Of a stretch of 64,000 bases of DNA, positions 1 to 8,662 are shown one piece after another (within the stretch, counting starts at the first letter, position 1; every line of letters begins with the position of its first letter). The notes beneath the pieces were generated by a model. It had not been told where the DNA came from and made no database searches. It saw only the letters and a program-made list of their open reading frames with translations. This DNA comes from Lysobacter_C viscosus. GTDB taxonomy: Bacteria > Pseudomonadota > Gammaproteobacteria > Xanthomonadales > Xanthomonadaceae. The stretch is taken from NCBI RefSeq assembly GCF_046600715.1, contig NZ_JBJMAV010000007.1:61585-125584 (forward strand), in the 5' to 3' direction. The position numbers were made by a program, and so were the translations under genes.

Positions 1-1418
1 ACCACCCCCAGCAGTTCGGCGCGTGCACGCGGCTGCCGCGCCAGTTGGCGGTTGCCGCGCTCGACCGCGGCATCCAGCAGTGCGCGCAGGTCCACCGGTG
101 CGTCTACGCCGCCACCGCCGCGGGCACTTTCGAACAGACCCACGACGAACTCCTGCATGGCCTGCGCGCGGCTGGCCTCGGCGACGGCTTCGCGCGCCTG
201 CCAGGCAACGCTGGCCAGCGCTACCGCCACCACGCAGCCGACCAGGGCGGCGCTTGCAACCGCCCAGCGGTGGCGCGTGAGGTACTTGCGCAGCCTGTAG
301 CCCACGCTCTGCGGCCGCGCCAGCACCGGGCGCCCCGCGGCGTGCCGTTGCAGGTCCAGCGCCAGCGCTTCCACCGAGGGGTAGCGCTGCTCGGGCCGCG
401 GCGCCATCGCCTTGAGCACGATGTTGTCCAGGTCCCCCGCCAGCGCGCGCGCCCGACGTCGGCTCGCCGATCCGGACCGGCCGGTTACCCCGCCTTGCAC
501 CGCGGCCAGCGACGGCCGCGGCACGTCGCCCGCGAGAATGGCCTCTTCCCACGCGGCATCGCTGGTGCGCGACGGCCGGTACGGCTTGCCGCCGGCCAGA
601 AGCTCATACAGCACCACGCCCAGCGAGTAGACGTCGGTCATGGTGCTGACCGGCTCGCCGCGGATCTGCTCGGGCGCGGCGTAGTGCAGGGTGAAGGCAC
701 GCGTGCCGGTGCCGGTGTGCCCCTGCATGGCGGTTTCGCCATCCAGCAGCTTGGCGATCCCGAAGTCCAGCAATTGCACGTCACCCGTGGGCGTGACCAG
801 GATGTTGGAGGGCTTCAGGTCGCGGTGGACGATCAGGTTGGCGTGTGCGTGGCTGACCGCCTCGCACACCTGCCGGAACATCCGCAGCCGTGCCTCGAGC
901 GGGACGTCGTGCTCGCTGCAGTAGTCGGTGATCGGGCGACCGTCGACGTATTCCAGCGCCAGGTAGGGCTGGCCGTCGCCGCTGATGCCGGCATCCAGCA
1001 GGCGGGCGATGTTGGGATGCGCCAGGCGCGCCAGGATCTGCCGCTCGCGGGTGAAGTGCAGGCGCAGGTTGGTGTCGGCCAGGCCGGGCCGCAGCAGTTT
1101 CAGCGCCACCCGCCGCTCGTACAGCCCGTCAGCACGCGAGGCGCGCCACACCTGGCCCATGCCGCCCTCGCCGATCACCCGGTCCAGCCGGTAGGGACCG
1201 ACCTGCTGTCCGCTGCGCGGCCCCTCCGGCGGCGCAACCGCCGGCTCGGCGAGGAAATCCTCGCGCCCGTCTTCCAGCGCCACCAGCGCGTCCAGTTCCG
1301 CAGCGAGCGGCGGGTCGTCCTTGCGCAGTTCGTCCAGGCGCCGTTCGCGTGCCGGCGGGTCCAGCTCGAACAGTGCATCGAGCAGCGGGGACAGCCGTTG
1401 CCAGCGCGCGGCATCCAT
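1..1418 (-). CDS. Ser/Thr protein kinase, membrane-anchored (C-terminus beyond the window)
   Basis: PknB-type Hanks kinase, 472 residues visible, running off the left edge. After an 80-residue N-terminal region come a glycine loop (GEGGMG, residues 83-88), the ATP-binding lysine K107, the catalytic HRDLKPSN (198-205), DFG (218-220) and APE (248-250), so it should be active. One membrane segment lies at about 386-406; what follows starts like the linker to a periplasmic repeat domain, often TPR in this family, but that part is missing. The start is 14 bases after the stop of the ECF sigma gene, with a GGCGAG-like site ahead, so the two are probably co-transcribed. ECF-kinase pairs of this layout are common in Xanthomonadaceae; the signal is unknown. 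Confidence 0.9.
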   Translation of the reverse strand, partial: MDAARWQRLSPLLDALFELDPPARERRLDELRKDDPPLAAELDALVALEDGREDFLAEPAVAPPEGPRSGQQVGPYRLDRVIGEGGMGQVWRASRADGLYERRVALKLLRPGLADTNLRLHFTRERQILARLAHPNIARLLDAGISGDGQPYLALEYVDGRPITDYCSEHDVPLEARLRMFRQVCEAVSHAHANLIVHRDLKPSNILVTPTGDVQLLDFGIAKLLDGETAMQGHTGTGTRAFTLHYAAPEQIRGEPVSTMTDVYSLGVVLYELLAGGKPYRPSRTSDAAWEEAILAGDVPRPSLAAVQGGVTGRSGSASRRRARALAGDLDNIVLKAMAPRPEQRYPSVEALALDLQRHAAGRPVLARPQSVGYRLRKYLTRHRWAVASAALVGCVVAVALASVAWQAREAVAEASRAQAMQEFVVGLFESARGGGGVDAPVDLRALLDAAVERGNRQLARQPRARAELLGV

Positions 1419-1432
1419 CGACGGCTCGCCGG

Positions 1433-1996
1433 TCAGGCGTCCTTGAGCGAGGCGAGCAGGAACAGCCGCGCCTTCTGCCAGTCGCGGCGGATGCTGCGTT
1501 CGGACCGCTGCAACAGCGATGCGATCTCCAGCTCCGACAGGCCGCCGAAGTAACGCAGCTCCACCACGTGGGCAAGCCGCTGGTCCACCGCCGCCAGCTT
1601 GGTCAGCGCGGTATCCAGGCCGAGGGTGTCCTCGTCCAGGCGGACGCCCCCTTCCAGGTCCTCCGGCAGGTCGGTGACCCGGTGCAGGTCGCCGCCGCGC
1701 TTCTGCGCCAGCCGTTGGCGGGCATAGTCCACCACCACGCTGCGCATGGCCGACGCGGCGTAGGCGAAGAAGTGCGCGCGGTCGTCGAATTGCGCCTCGC
1801 GCCGTCCGATCAGTTTCAGGTAGGCCTCGTGCACCAGCGCGGTCGCGTCCAGCGTGTGGCCGTGCTGCCCCGCCAGCTGGCGGCGCGCCATCGTGTGGAG
1901 CTCGCGATAAAGCGTTGCCAGCACGCGGTCCAGTGCCCCGCGGTCGCCGTCGCGCGCTGCATCCAGCAGAACCGTGATCTCGGCGGTGTCGGCCAT
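1433..1996 (-). CDS. RNA polymerase sigma factor, ECF type
   Basis: Protein of 187 residues matching the ECF sigma-70 group (ECF-like HTH family) found next to PknB-type kinases. The N-terminal half has the sigma region 2 pattern (LVHEAYLKLIG near 50-60, AMRSVVVDYARQR near 85-97). The C-terminal half has a region 4 helix-turn-helix (VELRYFGGLSELEIAS) that would read the -35 element. The ATG at 1996 is preceded six bases upstream by GGGGGA, a strong ribosome site, which rules out the longer upstream reading. It is the first gene of a two-gene unit with the kinase. No anti-sigma gene is visible; in related systems phosphorylation by the partner kinase may replace one (inference). Confidence 0.9.
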   Translation of the reverse strand: MADTAEITVLLDAARDGDRGALDRVLATLYRELHTMARRQLAGQHGHTLDATALVHEAYLKLIGRREAQFDDRAHFFAYAASAMRSVVVDYARQRLAQKRGGDLHRVTDLPEDLEGGVRLDEDTLGLDTALTKLAAVDQRLAHVVELRYFGGLSELEIASLLQRSERSIRRDWQKARLFLLASLKDA

Positions 1997-2115
1997 CGTG
2001 TCCCCCGTGGCGAGTTCGCGGACTATAGCGCGTGGTTGCCGCCACTGAATGCGGCAAGCGTGGTCCGACCCGGCCGACGGCCATGGGGCGTCCCCGCCGT
2101 TTGCGCGGGGCCGGC

Positions 2116-2928
2116 TCAGCGTTGGCAGCGGCCGCACCACACGCTCGCGCGTTGGCCGATGCTGGCCTGCCGCAGCGGGCGCCCGCAGCGCGGGCACGGC
2201 TCGCCGCCGCGCCCGTAGGCCGACAACTCCTGCTCGAAGTAGCCCGGGGCGCCGTCCGGGCTGATGAAGTCGCGCAGGGTGGTCCCGCCCCGGGCGATGG
2301 CGTGCGCGAGGATCGCCTTCACCGCAGCGGCCAGGCGGGCATAGCGCTCGCGCGAGATCCGGCCGGCCGGCCGCAGCGGCGAGATCCCTGCCGCAAACAA
2401 CGCCTCCGCTGCATAGATGTTGCCCACGCCGACCACTACCGCCTGGTCCATCAGGAAGGTCTTGACCGGGGCGCGGCGTCCCCGCGAAAGGGAAAACAGG
2501 TGCTCGCCGTCGAACGCGGCCGACAGCGGCTCGGGGCCCAGGCCCGCCAGCAGCGGGTGCAGCTGGCCAGTGGGCTGCCATAACAGGCAGCCGAACCGCC
2601 GCGGGTCGTTGAAACGCAGCACCCGGCCGTCATCCAGCACCAGGTCGACGTGGTCGTGCACGCGCACGGGCGTACCGCCCGGCAGCACGCGCAGGCTGCC
2701 GGACATGCCCAGGTGCAGCAGCGCGCTGCCGGCGGCGGTATCCACAAGCAGATATTTCGCGCGCCGGCGCACCGCGTCGATCCGGTGTCCGGGCAACCGG
2801 TCGACCACCTCGCGCGCAATGGGCCAGCGCAGGTCGGGGCGCCGCAGGACCGCGTCCACGACGCTGCGGCCGACCAGGTGCGGCGCCAGTCCGGCGCGGG
2901 TGGTCTCGACTTCGGGCAGCTCGGGCAT
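2116..2928 (-). CDS. mutM: Formamidopyrimidine-DNA glycosylase
   Basis: Base-excision repair enzyme that removes 8-oxoguanine and ring-opened purines and then nicks the abasic site by beta/delta elimination. The 270-residue length is normal. The N-terminus MPELPEVETTR carries the catalytic proline (P2) and E3. A C-terminal zinc finger has cysteines at about 245, 248, 265 and 268 (CPRC...CGRC). The central DNA-binding helix-two-turn-helix with VGVGNIYAAE is present. It is a single gene, with no Shine-Dalgarno before the ATG; a TAAGCT hexamer sits six bases upstream, as in several other genes here that look leaderless. Confidence 0.96.
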   Translation of the reverse strand: MPELPEVETTRAGLAPHLVGRSVVDAVLRRPDLRWPIAREVVDRLPGHRIDAVRRRAKYLLVDTAAGSALLHLGMSGSLRVLPGGTPVRVHDHVDLVLDDGRVLRFNDPRRFGCLLWQPTGQLHPLLAGLGPEPLSAAFDGEHLFSLSRGRRAPVKTFLMDQAVVVGVGNIYAAEALFAAGISPLRPAGRISRERYARLAAAVKAILAHAIARGGTTLRDFISPDGAPGYFEQELSAYGRGGEPCPRCGRPLRQASIGQRASVWCGRCQR

Positions 2929-2934
2929 CGCTAA

Positions 2935-2940
2935 AGCTTA
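2935..2940 (-). promoter_or_regulatory. Possible -10 element of mutM (leaderless type)
   Basis: TAAGCT lies exactly six bases before the mutM ATG and no ribosome-binding site intervenes. It is the weakest member of the series seen in this window, matching TANNNT only. Confidence 0.35.
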
Positions 2941-3132
2941 GCCCCGCGCCAATGCGGTCGAGGTGGCCCCGCAACGCCTCGGCACCCAACATGAACACGT
3001 GCAGCCCCGGGCGCGGGCGCTGACGCAACTGAACGACGGGCCGCGGCGGCCATGCGATGCGCGGTGGCCGATGGCATCATCACCCATGGACCGGGCCGCC
3101 TGGCCGGTCGCAATCCGTTCCGGAGTCACGCA

Positions 3133-4317
3133 ATGCCCGCTTCCCTGATCGACTTCCTTGCCGGTGGCCTCGTGCAGGCCAGCCTCGCCACGCTCGCCAT
3201 CTACTTCCTGGTCGCCACCCAGCTCACCATCTTCTCGGTGACGCTGTACCTGCATCGCTCGATGGCCCACCGCGCGGTGGACTTCCACCCTGCCATCGCC
3301 CACGTGTTCCGGTTCTGGACCTGGCTGACCACGTCGATGATCACCCGTGAGTGGGCGGCGATCCATCGCAAGCACCACGCCCGATGCGAGACCGAGGACG
3401 ACCCGCACAGCCCGCAGGTCAAGGGCATCCGGACCGTGTTCTGGCGCGGGGTCGAGCTGTACCGGGAAGCACGCAGCGACCGCGAGTCGATCGAGAAGTA
3501 CGGCAAGGGCTGCCCCGACGACTGGATCGAGCGCACGCTCTATACCCCGCACGCGACGCTGGGTCCGACCCTGCTGCTGTTCGTCAGCTTCGCGCTGTTC
3601 GGCTTCGCCGGCGTGGCGATCTGGGCGCTGCAGATGGCGTGGATCCCGTTCTGGGCCGCCGGCGTGGTCAACGGCCTGGGCCACTGGTGGGGCTACCGCA
3701 ACTTCGAGAGCGCCGACACCTCCACCAACCTCACTCCGTGGGGCGTCTGGATCGGTGGTGAGGAGCTGCACAACAACCACCACGCGTTCCCCAGCTCGGC
3801 CAAGTTCGCGCTGCGCCGGTTCGAGTTCGACATCGGCTGGAGCACGATCAAGCTGCTGGAGAAGGTCGGCCTGGCCAAAGTGCTGCGCGTCGCCCCGTCG
3901 CTGGACGTACGCCCGAACATCGCCATGCCCGACGCCGAGACCCTGCGTGCGCTGCTGGCGATCCGCTTCCAGGCGATGACCGACTACTACCGCGGCGTGA
4001 CCCTGCCCGCGCTGCGCGAGGGTCGCGACAAGCTGCCCCGCCAACTGCGCAAGGCGCTGGCCGATGGCGGCCGCTGGCTGGACGATGACAAGCGCGCGCG
4101 GCTGCAGGCGTGGATCGAGCAGAACCCGAAGATGGCCACCCTCGCGCAGTTCCGCGAGCGATTGGCGCAGGTGCTGGACGACCGCTCTCACGACGCCCAG
4201 GCCACGCTGCAGCGCCTGCACGCCTGGTGCGCCGAGGCCGAAGCCAGCGGGATCCAGGCGCTGGAGGAGTTCTCCCGGCGCCTGAAGGGGTATTCGCTGG
4301 CCCCGGCGCGGGCCTGA
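3133..4317 (+). CDS. Aerobic fatty acid (acyl) desaturase
   Basis: Integral-membrane di-iron desaturase of 394 residues, related to the Pseudomonas DesA/DesB and stearoyl-CoA desaturase family, that inserts a double bond into lipid acyl chains using O2. All three histidine boxes are present: HRSMAH (41-46), HRKHH (78-82) and HNNHH (213-217). Hydrophobic stretches near 12-40 and 143-178 fit membrane hairpins. The ATG at 3133 is chosen because GGAG lies eight bases upstream and the N-terminus then matches the family; a 27-codon extension has no such support. The last 130 residues form a helical charged tail beyond the desaturase core. Whether the substrate is phospholipid or acyl-CoA cannot be told. 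Confidence 0.9.
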   Translation: MPASLIDFLAGGLVQASLATLAIYFLVATQLTIFSVTLYLHRSMAHRAVDFHPAIAHVFRFWTWLTTSMITREWAAIHRKHHARCETEDDPHSPQVKGIRTVFWRGVELYREARSDRESIEKYGKGCPDDWIERTLYTPHATLGPTLLLFVSFALFGFAGVAIWALQMAWIPFWAAGVVNGLGHWWGYRNFESADTSTNLTPWGVWIGGEELHNNHHAFPSSAKFALRRFEFDIGWSTIKLLEKVGLAKVLRVAPSLDVRPNIAMPDAETLRALLAIRFQAMTDYYRGVTLPALREGRDKLPRQLRKALADGGRWLDDDKRARLQAWIEQNPKMATLAQFRERLAQVLDDRSHDAQATLQRLHAWCAEAEASGIQALEEFSRRLKGYSLAPARA

Positions 4318-4328
4318 GCGCGACCGCG

Positions 4329-4718
4329 ATGACCTCATCGCACGCCCGCCGGGCAATGGCCGATCACAGCCGCGCCGCGCGCGCCCGCGTCGGGCGGTAC
4401 CTCGTGTCCGCCGCGCTGCTGGTGGCCTTCGCGTCGCAGGCCCAGGTCCGCGACACCGCGGCCTACCTGGCGCGCATGGATGCGGACGGTGACGGCTGGG
4501 TTTCGCTGGCCGAGTACCAGCACTGGATGGGGTACGCGTTCGAGCGCATGGACCTTGATGGCGACGGCACCCTGTCACCGCACGAGTTGCCGGGCGGGCG
4601 TGGCCGCGCGGTCACCCGGCAGGCGCACCTGGCTACCCTGGCCGATGCATTCCGTCGGCAGGACGTCAACGGCGACGGCGCCCTGGACGCGCGGGAACTG
4701 GCCGCCCCGCCCCAGTAG
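4329..4718 (+). CDS. Secreted EF-hand calcium-binding protein
   Basis: Small protein of 129 residues with three canonical EF-hand loops: DADGDGWVSLAE, DLDGDGTLSPHE and DVNGDGALDARE. An N-terminal basic stretch is followed by a hydrophobic segment (LVSAALLVAF) ending ASQAQ, which looks like a cleavable signal peptide, so export to the periplasm or outside is likely. The gene starts 11 bases after the desaturase stop and may be co-transcribed. The start is uncertain: ATG 4329 or 4356 both leave the signal peptide intact and neither has a clear ribosome site. The function is not known beyond probable Ca2+ binding. Confidence 0.75.
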   Translation: MTSSHARRAMADHSRAARARVGRYLVSAALLVAFASQAQVRDTAAYLARMDADGDGWVSLAEYQHWMGYAFERMDLDGDGTLSPHELPGGRGRAVTRQAHLATLADAFRRQDVNGDGALDARELAAPPQ

Positions 4719-4732
4719 TGCCGCTGCGGCGG

Positions 4733-5131
4733 TCAGCGCTCCGGTGCCGACAGGGCGACCGTGTCGCTTCCATGCAACCACTCAAGCGCATCCCCGCGCC
4801 CGAAGAAGCGATGGAACGCGTAACCCCGTGCGCCCGCCAGCGTTTCCAGTGCCATGTTGAAGCGGCTGGTCTCGGGCCCGACGAATGCGATCCGGCATTG
4901 CCGCAGCATCTCGTCGGCCGCCAGCCTCGATGCGAATCCACTGACCCGCGCCAGCGGCTCGGCGGTCTGCCGGGCGTTGCTGAAGTCGATCAGGATGCGG
5001 CAGGGCGCGCCCTCGCCCAGCAGCGCACTGGTTTCCTTGAACGCGGCCTCGCGTTGCTCCACCGGGACGCAATCCCAGTAGCGCACGTCGATGATGCCGC
5101 GCAGTGTGTCCAACGTAACTCGATAGGCCAT
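4733..5131 (-). CDS. STAS/SpoIIAA-like small protein
   Basis: Cytoplasmic protein of 132 residues with the alternating strand/helix pattern of the SpoIIAA-like (STAS/SEC14) family: a beta segment (LRGIIDVRYW), a central hydrophobic strand ending in a conserved-looking aspartate (CRILIDFSNAR), and a late strand (CRIAFVGPETSRFNMALETLA). The ATG at 5131 has GGGGGAA six bases upstream. It converges on the EF-hand gene and stands alone. Members are often of unknown role; no partner such as a transporter or kinase is adjacent, so no function is assigned. Confidence 0.7.
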   Translation of the reverse strand: MAYRVTLDTLRGIIDVRYWDCVPVEQREAAFKETSALLGEGAPCRILIDFSNARQTAEPLARVSGFASRLAADEMLRQCRIAFVGPETSRFNMALETLAGARGYAFHRFFGRGDALEWLHGSDTVALSAPER

Positions 5132-5324
5132 CGGTTCCCCCGCGGCCATCCTGCACGCCCGTCCATGACACCCGCAACCGGCGTCGCCACTCTGAACCGT
5201 TAAGCAAGAGGCACCCGGGTGCGTGCCTGTTGCAAACCGGTGCGGTGGACCGTTCCCGCCGGTGCGGGAGACTGCGGCGCCGTGCCTGCGGCACACTCGT
5301 GCACTGCCCACCCGGGAAAGCGCC

Positions 5325-7307
5325 ATGAGCCACTCCGCCCCTGCCGTCCGCCCTGCCGTGCACCCTTTCGACGAGGCCTTTGCATCCACCGCACGCGTCA
5401 CGCGTGCCGACTACGCGCGCGACTACGAGGCGTCGGTGCGCGACCCCGAGGCGTTCTGGGCGCGCATCGGGCAACGCCTGGACTGGATGACGCCGCCCAC
5501 CACGATCCAGGACACCAGCTTCGACCCCGATGACTTCCGCATCCGCTGGTACGCGGACGGCGAACTCAACGCCAGCGTCAATTGCCTGGACCGGCACCTG
5601 TCTACGCGCGGCGACAAGACCGCGCTGGTGTTCGAGCACGACGACCCGGCCCTGTCGCCCGAGCACATCAGCTACCGCGATCTGCACGCCCGCGTGTGCC
5701 GGCTGGGCAACGCGCTGCGTGCGCTTGGCGTGCGCAAGGGCGACCGGGTCACCCTCTACCTGCCGATGATCCCCGAGGCCGTGGTCGCGATGCTGGCCTG
5801 CGCACGCATCGGCGCGATCCACTCGGTGGTGTTCGGCGGCTTCGCGCCGCAGTCGATCGCCGACCGCGTGTCCGACTGCGGCAGCAAGCTTGTCATCACC
5901 GCCGACGAGGGGCGACGCGGCGGCAAGCGCATCGCGCTCAAGGCCAACGTGGATGCCGCGCTCGCGCTGCCGGGCACCAACTCTGTGGAGACCGTTCTGG
6001 TGGTGCGCCATGCCGGTGCCGCGGTGGACATGCAGATGCCGCGCGACCGCTGGTTCGATGCGGTGGTCGACAGCCAGCCCGACACCTGCGAGCCAGAGCG
6101 GATGAATGCCGAGGACCCCCTGTTCATCCTCTATACCTCCGGCAGCACCGGCAAGCCAAAGGGCGTCCTGCACACCACCGGCGGGTACCTGGTGTACGCC
6201 AGCTACACCCACGAGTGCGTGTTCGACCTGCGCGAGGACGACGTGTACTGGTGCACCGCCGACGTCGGCTGGGTCACCGGACACAGCTACGTCGTCTACG
6301 GCCCGCTGGCCAATGGCGCGACCACGCTGGTGTTCGAAGGCGTGCCGGGTTTCCCGGACGCCTCGCGCTTCTGGCAGGTGGTGGACCGCCACAAGGTGAC
6401 CGTCTTCTACACCGCGCCCACTGCGATCCGGGCGCTGATGCGCGAGGGCGACGGGCCGGTGGAAGCCACCTCGCGCGCCTCGCTCCGGCTGCTGGGGACG
6501 GTCGGCGAGCCGATCAACCCCGAGGCGTGGCGGTGGTACTACGAGGTGGTGGGCGACTCGCGCTGCCCGATCGTGGATACGTGGTGGCAGACCGAGACCG
6601 GCGGCATCCTGATCACCCCGTTGCCTGGGGCGACCGAGCTGAAGCCGGGCTCGGCGTCGAAGCCGTTCTTCGGGGTGCAGCCGGCACTGGTGGACGCCGA
6701 AGGCCAACTTCTGGAAGGCGAGGCCGAGGGCATGCTGGTGCTCACCGACTCCTGGCCGGGACAGATGCGTACCGTCTACGGCGACCATGGGCGTTTCATC
6801 GACACCTATTTCCGCACCTATCCCGGCCACTACTTCACCGGCGACGGCGCGCGACGGGATGCAGATGGCGACTGGTGGATCACCGGCCGGGTCGATGACG
6901 TGATCAACGTCAGTGGCCATCGGATCGGCACCGCCGAGGTGGAAAGCGCGCTGGTATCGCACCCGAAGGTGGCCGAAGCCGCGGTGGTGGGCTTCCCTCA
7001 CGAACTCAAGGGGCAGGGCATCCATGCCTACGTCACGCTGTTCGCCGGCGAGGTGGCGGGAGACGATCTGCGCGCGGAACTGGTCGCGCACGTGCGCCGC
7101 CAGATCGGCCCGATCGCTACACCCGACCGCCTGCAATTGGCGCCGGGCCTGCCCAAGACCCGCAGCGGCAAGATCATGCGGCGCATCCTGCGCAAGATCG
7201 CAGAGTCGGGCTCAGCCGAATTGGACCCCGGGCAACTGGGCGACACCAGCACGCTGGCCGATCCGTCGGTGGTCGACCGGCTGGTCAGGGACCGGCGCGC
7301 GGACTGA
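5325..7307 (+). CDS. acs: Acetyl-CoA synthetase
   Basis: AMP-forming enzyme converting acetate, ATP and CoA to acetyl-CoA through an acetyl-adenylate. The 660-residue length fits the family. It has the P-loop TSGSTGKPKGV near residue 271, the core motif around DTWWQTETGG, the hinge region (YFTGDGARRD, ITGRVDDVINVSGHR) and the C-terminal catalytic lysine in RSGKIMRRI near residue 616, the usual site of regulatory acetylation. The ATG at 5325 gives the expected N-terminus; upstream extensions are low-complexity. No acetyltransferase or deacetylase gene is next to it. Confidence 0.96.
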   Translation: MSHSAPAVRPAVHPFDEAFASTARVTRADYARDYEASVRDPEAFWARIGQRLDWMTPPTTIQDTSFDPDDFRIRWYADGELNASVNCLDRHLSTRGDKTALVFEHDDPALSPEHISYRDLHARVCRLGNALRALGVRKGDRVTLYLPMIPEAVVAMLACARIGAIHSVVFGGFAPQSIADRVSDCGSKLVITADEGRRGGKRIALKANVDAALALPGTNSVETVLVVRHAGAAVDMQMPRDRWFDAVVDSQPDTCEPERMNAEDPLFILYTSGSTGKPKGVLHTTGGYLVYASYTHECVFDLREDDVYWCTADVGWVTGHSYVVYGPLANGATTLVFEGVPGFPDASRFWQVVDRHKVTVFYTAPTAIRALMREGDGPVEATSRASLRLLGTVGEPINPEAWRWYYEVVGDSRCPIVDTWWQTETGGILITPLPGATELKPGSASKPFFGVQPALVDAEGQLLEGEAEGMLVLTDSWPGQMRTVYGDHGRFIDTYFRTYPGHYFTGDGARRDADGDWWITGRVDDVINVSGHRIGTAEVESALVSHPKVAEAAVVGFPHELKGQGIHAYVTLFAGEVAGDDLRAELVAHVRRQIGPIATPDRLQLAPGLPKTRSGKIMRRILRKIAESGSAELDPGQLGDTSTLADPSVVDRLVRDRRAD

Positions 7308-7344
7308 CCCAGCAGGCGGGGGCGTAGGAGCCGGGCGCGGCTGA

Positions 7345-7665
7345 TCAGTGGGCGTGGGTCGAACCCGCGTGCACGGCGTGCTCGACGCCGGACGGGCGAT
7401 CTTCCCGGGTCGGCGCCGTACTGATGACGCGGACGATGTAGCTCCAGAGGGCCAGGCAGGCCGTCAGCACCACCAGCCGCACCACGTTGACCGGGGCAAG
7501 GATCGCCTCGCGCATGGCGCTGATGTCCAGCCGTGCCTCGAAGACGAGCACGAACACCGTCAACAGGCCGATCGCCACCGCCGCGGCCACGCACGTCCAG
7601 AAGCACTCGCCTGCGCAGTAGGTGAGCCAGCTTCGTGGCTTGGCATCGGACGGGGCGGTACGCAT
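7345..7665 (-). CDS. Small two-segment membrane protein, unknown
   Basis: Unrecognised protein of 106 residues. Two hydrophobic stretches, at about residues 20-40 (TCVAAAVAIGLLTVFVLVF) and 57-77 (NVVRLVVLTACLALWSYIV), predict two membrane helices; the C-terminus is polar and histidine-rich (HAVHAGSTHAH). The start at 7665 is preferred over a 10-codon extension because it puts a short polar segment before the first helix. It sits alone between acs and the ribosomal protein pair. The coding signal is moderate. Confidence 0.55.
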   Translation of the reverse strand: MRTAPSDAKPRSWLTYCAGECFWTCVAAAVAIGLLTVFVLVFEARLDISAMREAILAPVNVVRLVVLTACLALWSYIVRVISTAPTREDRPSGVEHAVHAGSTHAH

Positions 7666-7865
7666 GGGGATCGGCGGGTGCGGGAACTGAGGCACAGAAT
7701 GGAAGCGCGGCGGTCACGGCGGTGTCGACGCGAGGCCCGCGCGGAGGTGTTTCCTGAGCCGATGGTCAGGGTGCAGACAGCTTCTGCTGCCCGGGAGGTC
7801 GCGCCTCCGGGGGCCCAAGGCTCCACCCCTCAGCCCGAAGCCCGGCAGGAGGCGATACGGGTGGG

Positions 7866-7895
7866 CATAAAGAAAGCCCACCTTGCGGTGGGCTT
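7866..7895 (-). terminator. Rho-independent terminator of rpmB-rpmG
   Basis: Perfect 9-bp stem AAGCCCACC/GGTGGGCTT with a 4-base loop; on the minus strand it is followed by TCTTTAT. It lies about 70 bases past the rpmG stop. Confidence 0.8.
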
Positions 7896-7964
7896 CCAGG
7901 TTCCGCTTGCGCGGGAAATGACGCGTTGGAGGGCGATCGCGCTATGCGCAACCGCGCCACTGCA

Positions 7965-8129
7965 TCACTTGATCTTGCCTTCCTTGTAGACCACGTGCTT
8001 GCGGACGACGGGATCGTACTTCTTGATCTCCATCTTGCCCGGGGTGTTCTTCTTGTTCTTGTCGGTGGTGTAGAAGTGGCCGGTGTTGGCCGTCGAGATC
8101 AGGCGGATCTTGTCGCGCTTGGAAGCCAT
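7965..8129 (-). CDS. rpmG: 50S ribosomal protein L33
   Basis: Protein of 54 residues of the large ribosomal subunit, recognised by MASKRDKIRLIST and HFYTTDKNKKNTPGK. It is the cysteine-free (zinc-independent) form, since the CxxC pairs of the zinc form are absent. It begins 10 bases after the rpmB stop in the standard rpmB-rpmG operon and is followed by a strong terminator. Confidence 0.97.
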   Translation of the reverse strand: MASKRDKIRLISTANTGHFYTTDKNKKNTPGKMEIKKYDPVVRKHVVYKEGKIK

Positions 8130-8139
8130 CGGTCAGTCC

Positions 8140-8376
8140 TCAGATCTTTTCGCCGCGGGCACGGAGATCGGCGATCACGGCATCGATGCCGTTCTTGTCG
8201 ATGGTGCGCAGGGCCTTGGTGGAAACACGCAGCTTGATCCAGCGGTTTTCGCTGGCAACCCAGAACCGGCGCTCGTGCAGGTTCGGGAGGAAGCGGCGGC
8301 GGGTCTTGTTCATGGCGTGCGAGACGTTGTTGCCGGTCGTCGTTCGCTTGCCAGTGACTTGGCATACTCGGGACAT
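8140..8376 (-). CDS. rpmB: 50S ribosomal protein L28
   Basis: Protein of 78 residues, the standard length, with the family N-terminus MSRVCQVTGKR and the run NVSHAMNKTRRRF. It is the first gene of rpmB-rpmG. The start at 8376 is fixed by the conserved N-terminus; the longer upstream reading crosses the promoter. A near-consensus promoter lies about 210 bases upstream. Confidence 0.97.
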   Translation of the reverse strand: MSRVCQVTGKRTTTGNNVSHAMNKTRRRFLPNLHERRFWVASENRWIKLRVSTKALRTIDKNGIDAVIADLRARGEKI

Positions 8377-8583
8377 GTGCACCTCGAAAAGGATGTTGGG
8401 CTTCCCTTGGCCAGGGAGGCGGCGGCCCCGCCGCCCAGGGCGGCACGCGATGCGGGAGACAGCCCTGACGCCGTCCGGCAGGCCGGTTGGAGCATCAGGC
8501 GGGTGCGTCGGGCGGGCCCGGAATCGCGTTCCCGGGCGCGCCGGCGGCGACCCGGAAGGGCGGCCAGACGCAGCGAGCCGCGC

Positions 8584-8612
8584 ATTATGCGGGCCTTTCC
8601 CTTTGCCCGCAA
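8584..8612 (-). promoter_or_regulatory. Sigma-70 promoter of rpmB-rpmG
   Basis: On the minus strand, -35 TTGCGG (8607-8612) and -10 CATAAT (8584-8589) are separated by exactly 17 bases, in a region with no other gene between the parB stop and rpmB. It is the best consensus-like promoter seen in the window and would give a leader of about 200 bases. Confidence 0.7.
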
Positions 8613-8662
8613 GCACTTAGCAAGGGGCTATCCGGCGCGGGAGTCACGCCGGCAGGCGGCCT

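Noticed and set aside
4782..7136. A 784-codon open frame on the minus strand opposite acs
   Set aside because: High-GC shadow: the plus-strand reading has all acetyl-CoA synthetase motifs, while the minus reading is low-complexity without recognisable domains. The same reasoning removes the long frames opposite hemB, polA, uvrD, hrpB and the halogenase-like gene.
7696..7865. Coding frames in the gap between the small membrane protein and the rpmG terminator
   Set aside because: Short overlapping frames on both strands have no ribosome site, domain or codon pattern; nothing else is seen there.
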